From Lachnospiraceae bacterium (lineage in GTDB: Bacteria > Bacillota > Clostridia > Lachnospirales > Lachnospiraceae), in contig JAGBLN010000042.1 in the NCBI GenBank assembly GCA_017635395.1, forward strand, positions 1-64,000: a stretch of DNA of 64,000 nucleotides, in the 5' to 3' direction. Positions within the stretch are counted from its first letter, which is position 1; every line of letters begins with the position of its first letter. Below the pieces are notes generated by a model that searched no databases, was not told the origin of the DNA, and was given only the letters and a program-made list of their open reading frames with translations. The position numbers and the translations under genes were made by a program. Positions 18,045 through 27,596 of the stretch are shown here, one piece after another.

Positions 18045-18803
18045 TCACTCTCCCAGATAATCCTTAAGTATCTTTAACAGTCCGTCCCTGTTAGTAGACT
18101 TTAATACATAGCCCTGGGGGCCAAGGCTTATGATCTTGCTAAAGTTTTCCCTATTGCCTGCCCCTGTAAGGAAGATTACCGGAATGGATTCAGTCTCAGC
18201 CCTGTTTTTCAGTATCTCAAAGACCTCTGATCCATCAAGCCCCGGCATGCAGTAATCAAGCAGTACGAGATCCACCCTGTTATTCTCAAGAAAACTTACA
18301 GCCTGCATTCCATCCGTAACCATCGTCATGCGGTAGTCCTTTTTCAGCCACTCACACACAGTAGTCGCATATAGTGGATCGTCATCAACAACCAGTATCC
18401 TCTTAAGGGTTTTCAAATGATCACTGTTTTTGATCTCTTTTTCTATCTCTTTCAGAAGCTTTGCCATTTCAACCGGACGGGTAACATACGGAAAACTCTT
18501 AATATTCGGAACAGCCTTTAAGAAACCGTCCATATTCCCTTCATCAGCTATAACTATCAGATTCTTCTGCGCCGATTTCAGTTCACTGCTGACCAGCAAA
18601 AGCCTTCTGGCAGCATCCTTCTCCGTAAAGACTTCTTCCGGAAGATATACGATAAAAACATCCGTCGTATCTATCGCCCTCTTAACGGCCTCCGGATCGT
18701 CAGCCATTCTTGTAACTTCAAATCCCCTCTCCTGCAAATCCTTTTCAATAGTCCTCTCCACAACGCTCATACTGTATGTGATGACCACAACACTTTTACC
18801 CAT
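18045..18803 (-). CDS. response regulator with two receiver-like domains, no output domain
   Basis: 252 residues. The C-terminal receiver (about 135-250) is canonical: RILVVDDDP, acceptor Asp in LVLLDYCMPGLDG, VIFLTGAGN and the Lys in GYVLKSTN. The N-terminal domain (about 1-125) has a receiver-like alternation of strands and helices but lacks the acceptor Asp (VFIVYLPEEVF), so it is a pseudo-receiver. There is no DNA-binding or enzymatic output, so this is a phosphate shuttle or protein-interaction module, in line with the HPt domain of the kinase encoded 5 bases upstream. It lies 4 bases before the degenerate GGDEF gene. Confidence 0.9.
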   Translation of the reverse strand: MGKSVVVITYSMSVVERTIEKDLQERGFEVTRMADDPEAVKRAIDTTDVFIVYLPEEVFTEKDAARRLLLVSSELKSAQKNLIVIADEGNMDGFLKAVPNIKSFPYVTRPVEMAKLLKEIEKEIKNSDHLKTLKRILVVDDDPLYATTVCEWLKKDYRMTMVTDGMQAVSFLENNRVDLVLLDYCMPGLDGSEVFEILKNRAETESIPVIFLTGAGNRENFSKIISLGPQGYVLKSTNRDGLLKILKDYLGE

Positions 18804-18808
18804 ATCGT

Positions 18809-21800
18809 CTAAACTTCTCCTCCGTTATCAAGCATCTTAAGCATAGCCGCATAGTCCTTTGAATCGAAAAATGCACGCAAGCGTTTTATCTTTTCAGCAG
18901 CCTCAGGCCGGGGATCATACTCGTCAATCTCCCGAAAAGTCTGCTCTATAAGTTCATCATCCTTCTGTTCTGCGCCTTCACGCAATGTTTCATACACACA
19001 CTCGATAAGAAAACTGTCAAACTGTTCATTGGTTTCGTCATCACCATCATCATCTGATTCTGATTCCACAGCTGTCATATCGTCATCACCATCTGCAAAA
19101 ATAGTAGCAAGCGGAGTTCGAAAAGCCCTGAATTCCTTCATCACTGCAGGATGGTGTGACTTAACATAATCAACATCCCCATCCTTGCTGGCAGTTTCAA
19201 GTGCCTGGGCATCATCAGCCAGTTCATCGGCCCCCACAAGCCTTGCCGAACTCTTTAGGGCATGGACTTTTATGGTATAGTTATCCCATTCGCCGTTTTC
19301 GTAATATCTGTCAAGTTCCTCACTCTTTTCATCTATGGACTCGTAAAAGGCCTCCATGACAGTATAATATATTTCCTCATCCCCGCTGTACTCAAGGCCA
19401 TGTTCATAGTTTATGCCGTGAATCCGCTCGTACCAAGGCGTGTCAGCCGTGTTCTCACTTATCGGGCTTTTCTCTATTGCGCCATCTTCAGCACTGGCTT
19501 CATCCGTCACGGCATCAGTTTCATGCTCTGCCGTCTCTGTCTCATTCAGTTCATTTTCATGTTTTTCAGCAGTATCCTTACGTGATATTTCCGGCTCATA
19601 TTCGTCTGTTGTGACAGGCGATACCGTCTCCTGTTCTTTCGTATCCGAATCATCGTCCATTTCTGCACTCTCTGTTATGAACATATTGCCTATATCATTG
19701 CCGAATCTTTCTGCTGATATATAATTAAATGCCAGTGCTCCTTCTCCGCTCTTTATTATCATGGTAGCTGAAGCTTTCTGGAATATTATATTCTTGAAAT
19801 TGCAATGCCTGCATATCTGCGCCTTCATCTTCTCTACCTCATCTGCAGAGAGACCTGAATAGGCAACTATCAGTACATCCGTATTAGGATGCGCAAACCT
19901 GGGAAACGCATAGGAGATATACTTTTTATAACATGCCTCCTGTTCTCCCATGGTAATTCGTCCCATAACAAAGTGTCCGTTCCGGATCCTTATCACAGTT
20001 CTGAGGTTCAAAATCCTGATTACATTATAAATGCTCTTGTCAAAAAAGCTTTTTCCGCGCTTAAAGTATGCACCGTCAGTTATCAGGCTGTAATACATCT
20101 TGTCCCTGACTGACTCCAGCTCATCTATTATCTTCTCAGGGCTCTTTCCCTGAGCACTCATGCGCTGCGCCATCAGGACTATCATTCCTAAGCATCCGGA
20201 GATATTTTTAGAATCAAAAACCCTTACATTGCCATAGGCCTTTGCCGCTTCCATAGCCCTGGCATATTCATCACTTAACTCTGATGAAATAGTAATATAG
20301 ATTAGATTGTGCGCCTTCTTAAGCTCCTGGCCGAAAAACTTTTCAAATTCCTCGACAGTTGGCGGTTCTGAATCAAATCTTACTCCTGACTGCATATAGC
20401 GGACCATTTCATCCACTCCCGCCTCCGGTCCGTCATAGAAAGTCCCACCTTCAGAATGAATAGTGTACGGAATGGTATCTATCTGCTGTGCGGAAAGCAC
20501 TGCTGCCGGCAGGTCGCATGTTGTATTAGTCGATATAAGCAAAGGGATCTTGCGGCTGTACGTTCCGGTAGCATTGAGCTGCATCTTGACAAAATCCTTG
20601 TTTCCGGTTCTGATAACTTTGGAGGCCGGAAGATGAGTCATCACCACTTCCTCCAGCTGCCTTCCGGTAACAGGCTTTATCAGATATCCGTCAAAGCCGC
20701 TCCTGCTATACAGTTCACGGTTCTCGCTTCCTGCATTTGCCGTAAGTACGATTATGGGAACATGGTTATTCAGGCCGTCATACTGCTTCCTTATATGCTG
20801 CGTGCATTCGATACCGTCCATGCCGGGCATAAGATGATCCATCAGTATCATGTCATAGCGCACTGCCTGTGTCATGGTAAGTGCCTGTTCGCCGCTTGTT
20901 GCAGTATCCACCTGTATCTCCGTGGAAACTATGAGCTTCTTTTCAACTTCCAGGTTCATGGTATTGTCATCCACGATCAGAAGCTTGGCCTCAGGTGCTC
21001 TGAAATCAGGCTTGTATTTTCCATTGGCAGCTCCACCGCTTATACTGCTTATATTGACATCACCTATAACCTCTTTCCTTGCTATTATCTGCCACAGGGT
21101 CACCGTAAATGTTGATCCCTGAGTATAAACACTGTTTACAGTGATCTTTCCGTCCATAAGTTCCACTAACTGCTTTACTATAGACAGACCCAAACCGGTG
21201 CCTTCGATATTTATGTTCTTTTCCTCATCCACACGTTGAAATGCATCAAATAGATAAGGCAGTACATCCTGCTTGATACCCATACCGGTATCAATGACCG
21301 AAAACATCAAGAGTATCTGGTCATCCTTAACATCTTCCTTTTCTATACGAAGAGTGACACTGCCCTCGCTGGTATATTTCACCGCATTGTTAAGGAGGTT
21401 TACGAGTATCTGCTTTATCCTCACCTCATCACCGAAAAGCTCCGTGGGGATGGACGGATCCACCTCCAGCTTTACCTCCAGCCCCTTCTGCTCAGCCCTG
21501 AGCCAGATCATATTGACGATTTCCGAAAGAAGCGCAGAAACACTGTAGTTTACAGGCACTATATCCATCTTGCCAGCTTCGATCTTTGAGAAATCAAGAA
21601 TATCGTTTATGAGTGCCAAAAGCATCCGGCCTGCACCCTGGATATTCCCGGCATCACGCTTTATCTCGTCCGTAGCTTCTTCCTGACGGAGTATGATTTC
21701 ATTAAGTCCTAAAATAGAATTGATAGGAGTCCTTATCTCATGGCTCATATTTGAGAAGAAACGGTTCTGGGAGCGGTTTAATTCCTCAACCTTCCTGGTT

Positions 21801-22378
21801 TCTTCCCTTGCCCTTTTATTTTCCTGTATGTACAGAAGATTCTGAAACCAGGTCATGACAAAGCATACAAGTCCAACCTCGATTACGCCTAACAGCAGGT
21901 CCATATAGAAAATTTCCCTGGAATGGGGGTAGATCAGTTCCGGAAATGTATAGCCAATATAAAACAGTATAATGATGATCACAGTAAGCACCGCAATAAA
22001 TACCAGACGCCACATACCGGTAACCACAAGACCTATATAAAGATAACTGAAGATCAGCCAGGGAATATCTCCACCCTCAAGGCCACCGCCGAAAATAAAT
22101 ATTACCGGCAAAATAACAAAGATCAGTCCGGCGGAGATAAGGCGCGACATAAGCGGCACCTTTTTTGTCTTTATGGCAATGACCGTTGCCACAGGAACCA
22201 TAACGGTAGTAACCGTCAGAAGTATTATCTCAATAATGTTCTCACCGTATATCAAGTCACCTATAAGAGCAACTACGGCAACAACAACAGCCACTAAGGT
22301 CAACAGTATAAAGACCTTTTCGCTGAATTCCCTGGAGGGGTCATTAAGCAGTTTTTTCAGGCGTTCACTCAGTCTCAT
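18809..22378 (-). CDS. hybrid histidine kinase with DegV lipid-binding and HPt domains
   Basis: 1189 residues. About six membrane helices (21-185) with only short loops; HisKA with SHEIRTPIN (His 213); HATPase with NLLNNAVKYT and GTGLGLSIV; a receiver with Asp 514 in ILMDHLMPGMDG and Lys 568. A DegV/EDD domain then spans about 610-885 (LLISTNTTCDLP, YITISSELSDEYARAMEAA, VRVFDSKNISGCLGM, KASATMIIKSGEGALAFNYI). An acidic linker leads to an HPt domain with His 1039 in KVHALKSSARLVGA. DegV proteins bind fatty acids, so the kinase may sense or respond to a lipid in the cytoplasm. It overlaps the upstream hybrid kinase by 4 bases. The C-terminal 100 residues are acidic and helical. Confidence 0.92.
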   Translation of the reverse strand: MRLSERLKKLLNDPSREFSEKVFILLTLVAVVVAVVALIGDLIYGENIIEIILLTVTTVMVPVATVIAIKTKKVPLMSRLISAGLIFVILPVIFIFGGGLEGGDIPWLIFSYLYIGLVVTGMWRLVFIAVLTVIIIILFYIGYTFPELIYPHSREIFYMDLLLGVIEVGLVCFVMTWFQNLLYIQENKRAREETRKVEELNRSQNRFFSNMSHEIRTPINSILGLNEIILRQEEATDEIKRDAGNIQGAGRMLLALINDILDFSKIEAGKMDIVPVNYSVSALLSEIVNMIWLRAEQKGLEVKLEVDPSIPTELFGDEVRIKQILVNLLNNAVKYTSEGSVTLRIEKEDVKDDQILLMFSVIDTGMGIKQDVLPYLFDAFQRVDEEKNINIEGTGLGLSIVKQLVELMDGKITVNSVYTQGSTFTVTLWQIIARKEVIGDVNISSISGGAANGKYKPDFRAPEAKLLIVDDNTMNLEVEKKLIVSTEIQVDTATSGEQALTMTQAVRYDMILMDHLMPGMDGIECTQHIRKQYDGLNNHVPIIVLTANAGSENRELYSRSGFDGYLIKPVTGRQLEEVVMTHLPASKVIRTGNKDFVKMQLNATGTYSRKIPLLISTNTTCDLPAAVLSAQQIDTIPYTIHSEGGTFYDGPEAGVDEMVRYMQSGVRFDSEPPTVEEFEKFFGQELKKAHNLIYITISSELSDEYARAMEAAKAYGNVRVFDSKNISGCLGMIVLMAQRMSAQGKSPEKIIDELESVRDKMYYSLITDGAYFKRGKSFFDKSIYNVIRILNLRTVIRIRNGHFVMGRITMGEQEACYKKYISYAFPRFAHPNTDVLIVAYSGLSADEVEKMKAQICRHCNFKNIIFQKASATMIIKSGEGALAFNYISAERFGNDIGNMFITESAEMDDDSDTKEQETVSPVTTDEYEPEISRKDTAEKHENELNETETAEHETDAVTDEASAEDGAIEKSPISENTADTPWYERIHGINYEHGLEYSGDEEIYYTVMEAFYESIDEKSEELDRYYENGEWDNYTIKVHALKSSARLVGADELADDAQALETASKDGDVDYVKSHHPAVMKEFRAFRTPLATIFADGDDDMTAVESESDDDGDDETNEQFDSFLIECVYETLREGAEQKDDELIEQTFREIDEYDPRPEAAEKIKRLRAFFDSKDYAAMLKMLDNGGEV

Positions 22379-24438
22379 ACGCCAGCCCCCTTCCTGCCGT
22401 TCCTACTGGGAAGAACCTTGCTGACCGTCCTTTCGAACTCGTTGATATGTATGGGCTTACTGATAAACTCATCAAAGCCTTCACGCAAAAACATCTCCCT
22501 GGCACCGCTTATTGCATTGGCGGTAAGAGCTATTATCCTAAGCACCCTTCCCTGATCTGAAGCCACTTCCTTTAAGTGCTTCATTGCCTCCACACCATCC
22601 ATTTCCGGCATCATATGATCCATGAAGACTATGTCATATTCATTCTTTCTGTATTTCTCTATGGCTTCCTTGCCGCTGGCTGCAGTATCTATGTACATCC
22701 TATATTCCTTGAAAATACCGGTGGCCACCACAAGGTTCATGGGTTCGTCATCCACTACCAATGCCCTTATACCCTCGAGGACAGGGCGTCTTTCATCTTC
22801 GAGTCCCGGCATAAGTGATCCGCCAATGTCACCGTTCAGGACCTTGACTACGGGACATCCGTACAAAGGTTTCGGCATAACTATGACCCCGCTTCCGGCA
22901 TTAACCTTAAAACCATCTTTTGCTGACACTGCCACAGTAAATCCTTTTACTACAAGGTCATCAAAATAATCCGGGGCAGCCAAATATTCTTCCTGTCCCA
23001 TAAATATATGGGTAATGTCACTGCGCTGGGTAAGCCTGTCAAGTTCAGCACGATCAGGCGCAGAATAAAGATTCATTCTGAGCCCCGAAGCCATGGAAGC
23101 TGCCATCATCCTATAGAAATCCCTTACCTTAGGCGTATCATACTTTTCAGGCATGACATGGAAGGCTATGCTGGTATATTCCTCCCTGTCTACGCTTAGG
23201 CATGGCGACGGATCTATTACAGACTGTGCAATACTTACACGGACAGTAGTTCCCTCCCCCTTCCTGCTCTCGATATTTACGAAACCGTTCATCTTACGTA
23301 CAAAACCGTATACAATGGAAAGACCTAAGCCTATTCCGCCGGTATTCCGGTTTCGTTTGGTATTTGCCTGATATATGCCCTGTGAAATCTTCTCAATATC
23401 AGACCGCCCCATGCCCTTTCCGGTATCCGTCACTTCAATGACGAGATTGACGCCATAGGATCTTTTTATCGATGAAACTTTAAGATATACGCCGCCATGG
23501 TCGGTAAACTTAATCGCATTATCAAGAAGATGCAGTATCACGCGGCTTATCTTTCCTGCATCGCCTCGCATCATGGCAGGCACGCTAGGATCTAAGTCCA
23601 CGATAAGATCAATATTTTTATCCGGCTTAACCACCTGATAATTAGATATGATATCGTTCAAAAGCGATGTGATCATATACTTTTCTTCTTCCAGTATCAC
23701 ATCGCCCCGCTGTATCTCACTGTAGTCCTGAATATCCTCTATCTGGCCAGAGAGTCTGAGTCCCGCATCCCTTATTGAAACCACATCGTCCCTGTCTTCT
23801 TTCTTGAGGATCAGGCTGGACATTCCGTTTATAACATTGACAGGTGTACGCAGCTCATGGGAAATGTTGACAAGGAAATCCTCTGTCTCTTCCTTTGAAG
23901 CCTGCTGTTCCTTATACATTACCTCCAGCTCGTCCCTGTCCTTGCGGTTGTTCTTAAGAGCATCATTTAATCCCTTGTATACACCGATAGCAACCACACA
24001 ATGGAATATTATCCTGAAGACGGTAAGCGAGTCTGCCTCACTCCCGTCGATCATAAACATCATAACAGTCTGTATGATCATCAATACAAAGAATTCACCA
24101 AGAAGCAAGGCCAGAAACTCCCTGCGCCTTACCATTGAAAAAGTAGCCATAAGCAATGTGAATACGGCAATGATGTCAAAAAAGCTGGTACTGTGAACAC
24201 CATGATAAAAGGCAACCAGCATGGAATAAATCAGAAAATAATTCTCTCTGGATGTCCATGTGCCGATCTGTGCCACATGCAGCACCCATAAGGCTATGAG
24301 TCCTCCAAGGATCAGCGGCGGCACCCAGAATTCCCATCCCAATGATATGTTTACCAAAGCAGTCAGTACGCCTGCCACGGTTAAGATTATCGCAACGGAA
24401 TTATGTATTCTTGCATTTTGTAATGATCTGTCGTTCAA
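22375..24438 (-). CDS. hybrid histidine kinase (6TM-HisKA-HATPase-REC)
   Basis: 687 residues from a TTG at 24438; AGGAAGG lies about 10 bases upstream and no better in-frame start is near. Roughly six membrane helices (12-157) without a large outer domain, HisKA with NISHELRTPVN (His 194), HATPase with HLLDNAIKFTD and GGIGLGLSIV, a divergent region (about 420-550) that may be a pseudo-receiver without an acceptor Asp, and a canonical receiver with FMDHMMPEMDG and a Lys in FISKPIH. It is the first gene of a four-gene phosphorelay operon and overlaps the DegV-containing kinase by 4 bases; the two may heterodimerise or share the downstream HPt. Confidence 0.9.
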   Translation of the reverse strand: MNDRSLQNARIHNSVAIILTVAGVLTALVNISLGWEFWVPPLILGGLIALWVLHVAQIGTWTSRENYFLIYSMLVAFYHGVHSTSFFDIIAVFTLLMATFSMVRRREFLALLLGEFFVLMIIQTVMMFMIDGSEADSLTVFRIIFHCVVAIGVYKGLNDALKNNRKDRDELEVMYKEQQASKEETEDFLVNISHELRTPVNVINGMSSLILKKEDRDDVVSIRDAGLRLSGQIEDIQDYSEIQRGDVILEEEKYMITSLLNDIISNYQVVKPDKNIDLIVDLDPSVPAMMRGDAGKISRVILHLLDNAIKFTDHGGVYLKVSSIKRSYGVNLVIEVTDTGKGMGRSDIEKISQGIYQANTKRNRNTGGIGLGLSIVYGFVRKMNGFVNIESRKGEGTTVRVSIAQSVIDPSPCLSVDREEYTSIAFHVMPEKYDTPKVRDFYRMMAASMASGLRMNLYSAPDRAELDRLTQRSDITHIFMGQEEYLAAPDYFDDLVVKGFTVAVSAKDGFKVNAGSGVIVMPKPLYGCPVVKVLNGDIGGSLMPGLEDERRPVLEGIRALVVDDEPMNLVVATGIFKEYRMYIDTAASGKEAIEKYRKNEYDIVFMDHMMPEMDGVEAMKHLKEVASDQGRVLRIIALTANAISGAREMFLREGFDEFISKPIHINEFERTVSKVLPSRNGRKGAGV

Positions 24439-24494
24439 TGTCTTGTCTTCCTTCCTGTACAGTGTCCGTTATCATCGGCAGATCCCGGGGGAAA

Positions 24495-27400
24495 TCACTC
24501 CCCGCCTTCAGCCTTAATTTTGTCTATGATCTCATCAATCTCCACCGGTCTGGAATAGTAATAGCCCTGGAAGCTCTGTACATTATAATTTATGAGAACT
24601 TCCCGCATTGCGGCATTTTCTATTCCCTCTACGCAGATCTTTGTGCCAAAGGATTCTGCCAGACTTGAGAAACTGTCAACCAATGCCTGTTCCTTTCTGT
24701 CTCTGTCCACGTGAAGAACAAAGCTCCTGTCAATCTTTATGATATCAAATGTGATATCCTTCAGAAGACCTACCGAAGCAAATCCCGTACCAAAATCATC
24801 AAGTGCTACTTTGATCCCTTTTCCTCTGAGATTAACTACAACATTCTTTAAAAGCTCCATATCCAGAAGTCTGCAACGCTCCGTTATCTCCAGACAGATA
24901 TTTTCGTTTGGCACACCGGTCTCTTTGATGATCGAAAAAACAGTGTCCAGAAAATCCGCCCTCTCAAGCTGGGAATATGAAAGGTTCACATTGACCGTAA
25001 AGTCCGGCCTGTACTCAAGTATAGGCTTTGCGGCAAGAAGTGCTTCCTTAAGTATCCATTTCCCAAGCTCCGGGAAAAGAGGATCATTTTCCAGAATCGG
25101 AATAAACAGATCCGGCGGCACCACCTTGCCGTCTTCGTCCTTCCAGCGAAGCAGTGCTTCCATTCCTTTTATATATTCGTTATCCGCATCCACAACAGGC
25201 TGGTACAGCAGATAAAAGCCCTTGCAACCACGGCTTATGGACGCCCTGATGGAATGGATCTTTTCGATCCGGACTCTGTCCTCTTCGTTCATAGCGTTCT
25301 GGAATTCTATCAGATCGCCCTGACGCTGGTATTTTGACTCATTATATGCATACTGAAGGCATGAGTAGATAGTCTTTTCGTCAATGGAAAAATGATCGAT
25401 GGAAATGGCACCGGCATTAAGCTCCAACACCACCGACCTGCCTTCCACCTCAAAGCCCCTGCGGCAGAAACTCCGCATCTCTTCGTATCTTACGCGCATC
25501 TCAGAAACTGAAATAACATTTGTCATAACAACAAATCTCGTTCCGTCCAGACGGTAAAGGCTACCGCGGTTCCCCAGCCTTTCAAAGAAGATCCTTCCCA
25601 GCTTCTGCAGAACGCTGTTACCGAAATCATAGCCGTAAATTTCATTTATATCAGAGAACCTCCTGATACCGATCATGAAAAGCCTTGTATCGATACCCTG
25701 GCTCATATTTCTGCGAAGATCATCAAAAAAGCCGTTCTGATTACGAAGTCCGGTCAAGGAATCCATATTGCCCTGCATTCCGTGGTTCCTGATAACTCCC
25801 GCGAAATAAGTGGGTATTCCCTGCTGGTTTCTCATTACCAGGCCCCTGCAGGTGCAGACATCATATTTTCCGCTGGGGCGCCTTGCCCTGTACTGCATAT
25901 CATGGGCTTCCGAGCTGCCTGTAAAAACAGCATTTATTCCTTCGGCATATGCCGCCCTGTCATCGGGGTGTATCTTTTCCTCCCAGATGGCACCGGCATT
26001 GTACATATATTCCGAAGGAAGCTCAAAGGTATCTACCGCCGTCTTTGACCATCTGGAATAGTCATATTTCATATCGCAGATAAAAACGTAGCTTCCCTCT
26101 GCCACAACAGAAAAAGCATCAAACAGGGAATCAAGCATTGCTTTATGAAGAGCATCGATCTCACTTTGGGAATCTGACTCCGAATTTACCGTCTGATCAT
26201 CCTCCCCTTTCAGTTCGCGCTTATTCAGGTACATCATATTATCAGCCCTGTCAAAGACATCCGTCACCTTCTCATCTTTTGAGGGATCGAATACAGCCAT
26301 ACCGACAGCCGCCACCGGGCCATCTCCCGTCGCCTTATTCTCACATATCTGTTTCTTAATCTTGTCAAAAAGGGCAATCCTTCTGCGGCAGTCTGACTTT
26401 CTCAGATAGACAACAAATTCATCACCGCCGATCCTGTATACATAGCTATGTGGAAATGTATCTGACAGCAGCTGACATAACGACTTGATATATTCATCAC
26501 CGGCCTTATGCCCCATTGAATCATTTACCAGCTTCAGATTATTCAGATCACAGACTACAAGGCATATTTCCGGTTCAAGACCATTATCGATTTTTTCCTG
26601 CAGTTCCTCTTCCAGTCTGCCATATGCATTTTTGTTATTTGCACCTGTCAGTTCATCCCTGGTCGCTCTTTCATTGGCAGAATTGATGGCATTGACACGC
26701 GCTCTCTCCCTGGCCACCTCTTCATCTATATTGATAACACCTATAACAATATGATTACGGTCGCTTACCTGTGCGATAGTCATCCGGGTATTCTGTATCT
26801 TCCCCTCGACCACCAGACGGTAATCCACGCTGTATGATTTTTTTCCGGCGATCAGTGAAAGGAGATTATTCTTTTCCACTATATTCCTCATCCTGAACCG
26901 GTCCTGAGGAAAAATGAGCATCTCTATATCCGCTATCGAATCCTCAAAGAAATCACCCGACTTTTCCTTTATATCCAGACTGCCCGTTTCCGGATCATCC
27001 CTGAATTCGGAATACTTCCCGCTGTCAGGATCCACATAGTAGATTACATCATATTTCGCTGCCAGGCTTTCTACTATCTGGTTATAGATATCTCTCTCTG
27101 TTTCTGTCCGGTCAGCCAGCTTTCTCTCACGTATCCGCTCTTCCACATTCTGCACCCCCAGAACAAAAAACTCCTCCCCGTCATGGGAATCGCGGTTTAT
27201 ACGAAGCTGATGATAGACAAGCTTTCCATCAACATTAATCCTATATACAACAGCCAATCCTTTTCCGACCTCAAGTTCACTCAGCAGTTTTTCCTTCTGA
27301 AGGTCTTCTTTAAAGATATGAAGGTCCTCAGCACAAGCATGTGCCTCGGAATATTCCGACATGAAACAAAAGAAATCATCCCCGCTCTTTTTTACCTCAA

Positions 27401-27530
27401 GGGATTTTGAATCCGGGGAAACAAAAAAGCAGACGTATTCATCCGTTTCAATATCAACGTAATAAACGCTGATAAAATCCGGTAATAATACCTCTGCTAT
27501 TCTACGTAAACATTGTCTGCTATCGATCAT
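24495..27530 (-). CDS. PAS-GGDEF-PAS-GGDEF*-EAL cyclic-di-GMP enzyme
   Basis: 1011 residues, no membrane segment. Two N-terminal PAS-like repeats (about 10-130 and 155-270) share the pattern YYVDxxxxxY. A canonical GGDEF domain follows (DELTGANN, DLNNLKLVNDSMGHKAGD, motif at 368-372), then a PAS domain (about 480-585), a second GGDEF fold with the motif degraded to DGTRF (662-666), and an EAL domain (EALLRW at 791, LEITER, DDFGTGFAS, IIKIDRSF, VEGIEN) with catalytic residues present. It can be expected both to make and to degrade cyclic-di-GMP. GGAGG lies 6 bases before the ATG, and it has its own promoter. Confidence 0.93.
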   Translation of the reverse strand: MIDSRQCLRRIAEVLLPDFISVYYVDIETDEYVCFFVSPDSKSLEVKKSGDDFFCFMSEYSEAHACAEDLHIFKEDLQKEKLLSELEVGKGLAVVYRINVDGKLVYHQLRINRDSHDGEEFFVLGVQNVEERIRERKLADRTETERDIYNQIVESLAAKYDVIYYVDPDSGKYSEFRDDPETGSLDIKEKSGDFFEDSIADIEMLIFPQDRFRMRNIVEKNNLLSLIAGKKSYSVDYRLVVEGKIQNTRMTIAQVSDRNHIVIGVINIDEEVARERARVNAINSANERATRDELTGANNKNAYGRLEEELQEKIDNGLEPEICLVVCDLNNLKLVNDSMGHKAGDEYIKSLCQLLSDTFPHSYVYRIGGDEFVVYLRKSDCRRRIALFDKIKKQICENKATGDGPVAAVGMAVFDPSKDEKVTDVFDRADNMMYLNKRELKGEDDQTVNSESDSQSEIDALHKAMLDSLFDAFSVVAEGSYVFICDMKYDYSRWSKTAVDTFELPSEYMYNAGAIWEEKIHPDDRAAYAEGINAVFTGSSEAHDMQYRARRPSGKYDVCTCRGLVMRNQQGIPTYFAGVIRNHGMQGNMDSLTGLRNQNGFFDDLRRNMSQGIDTRLFMIGIRRFSDINEIYGYDFGNSVLQKLGRIFFERLGNRGSLYRLDGTRFVVMTNVISVSEMRVRYEEMRSFCRRGFEVEGRSVVLELNAGAISIDHFSIDEKTIYSCLQYAYNESKYQRQGDLIEFQNAMNEEDRVRIEKIHSIRASISRGCKGFYLLYQPVVDADNEYIKGMEALLRWKDEDGKVVPPDLFIPILENDPLFPELGKWILKEALLAAKPILEYRPDFTVNVNLSYSQLERADFLDTVFSIIKETGVPNENICLEITERCRLLDMELLKNVVVNLRGKGIKVALDDFGTGFASVGLLKDITFDIIKIDRSFVLHVDRDRKEQALVDSFSSLAESFGTKICVEGIENAAMREVLINYNVQSFQGYYYSRPVEIDEIIDKIKAEGGE

Positions 27531-27566
27531 ATACTATCCTCCCCTCAGGAAAATACAATCTATAAC

Positions 27567-27595
27567 ATTATACGATATTTTTACTAAAAAGTCAC
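27567..27595 (-). promoter_or_regulatory. sigma-A-type promoter of the GGDEF/EAL gene
   Basis: Minus-strand GTGACT (27595-27590), 17-base spacer, TATAAT (27572-27567), about 37 bases before the start codon. The -35 box abuts the stop of the CotH gene upstream, so the gene is transcribed separately. Confidence 0.6.
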
Positions 27596-27596
27596 A

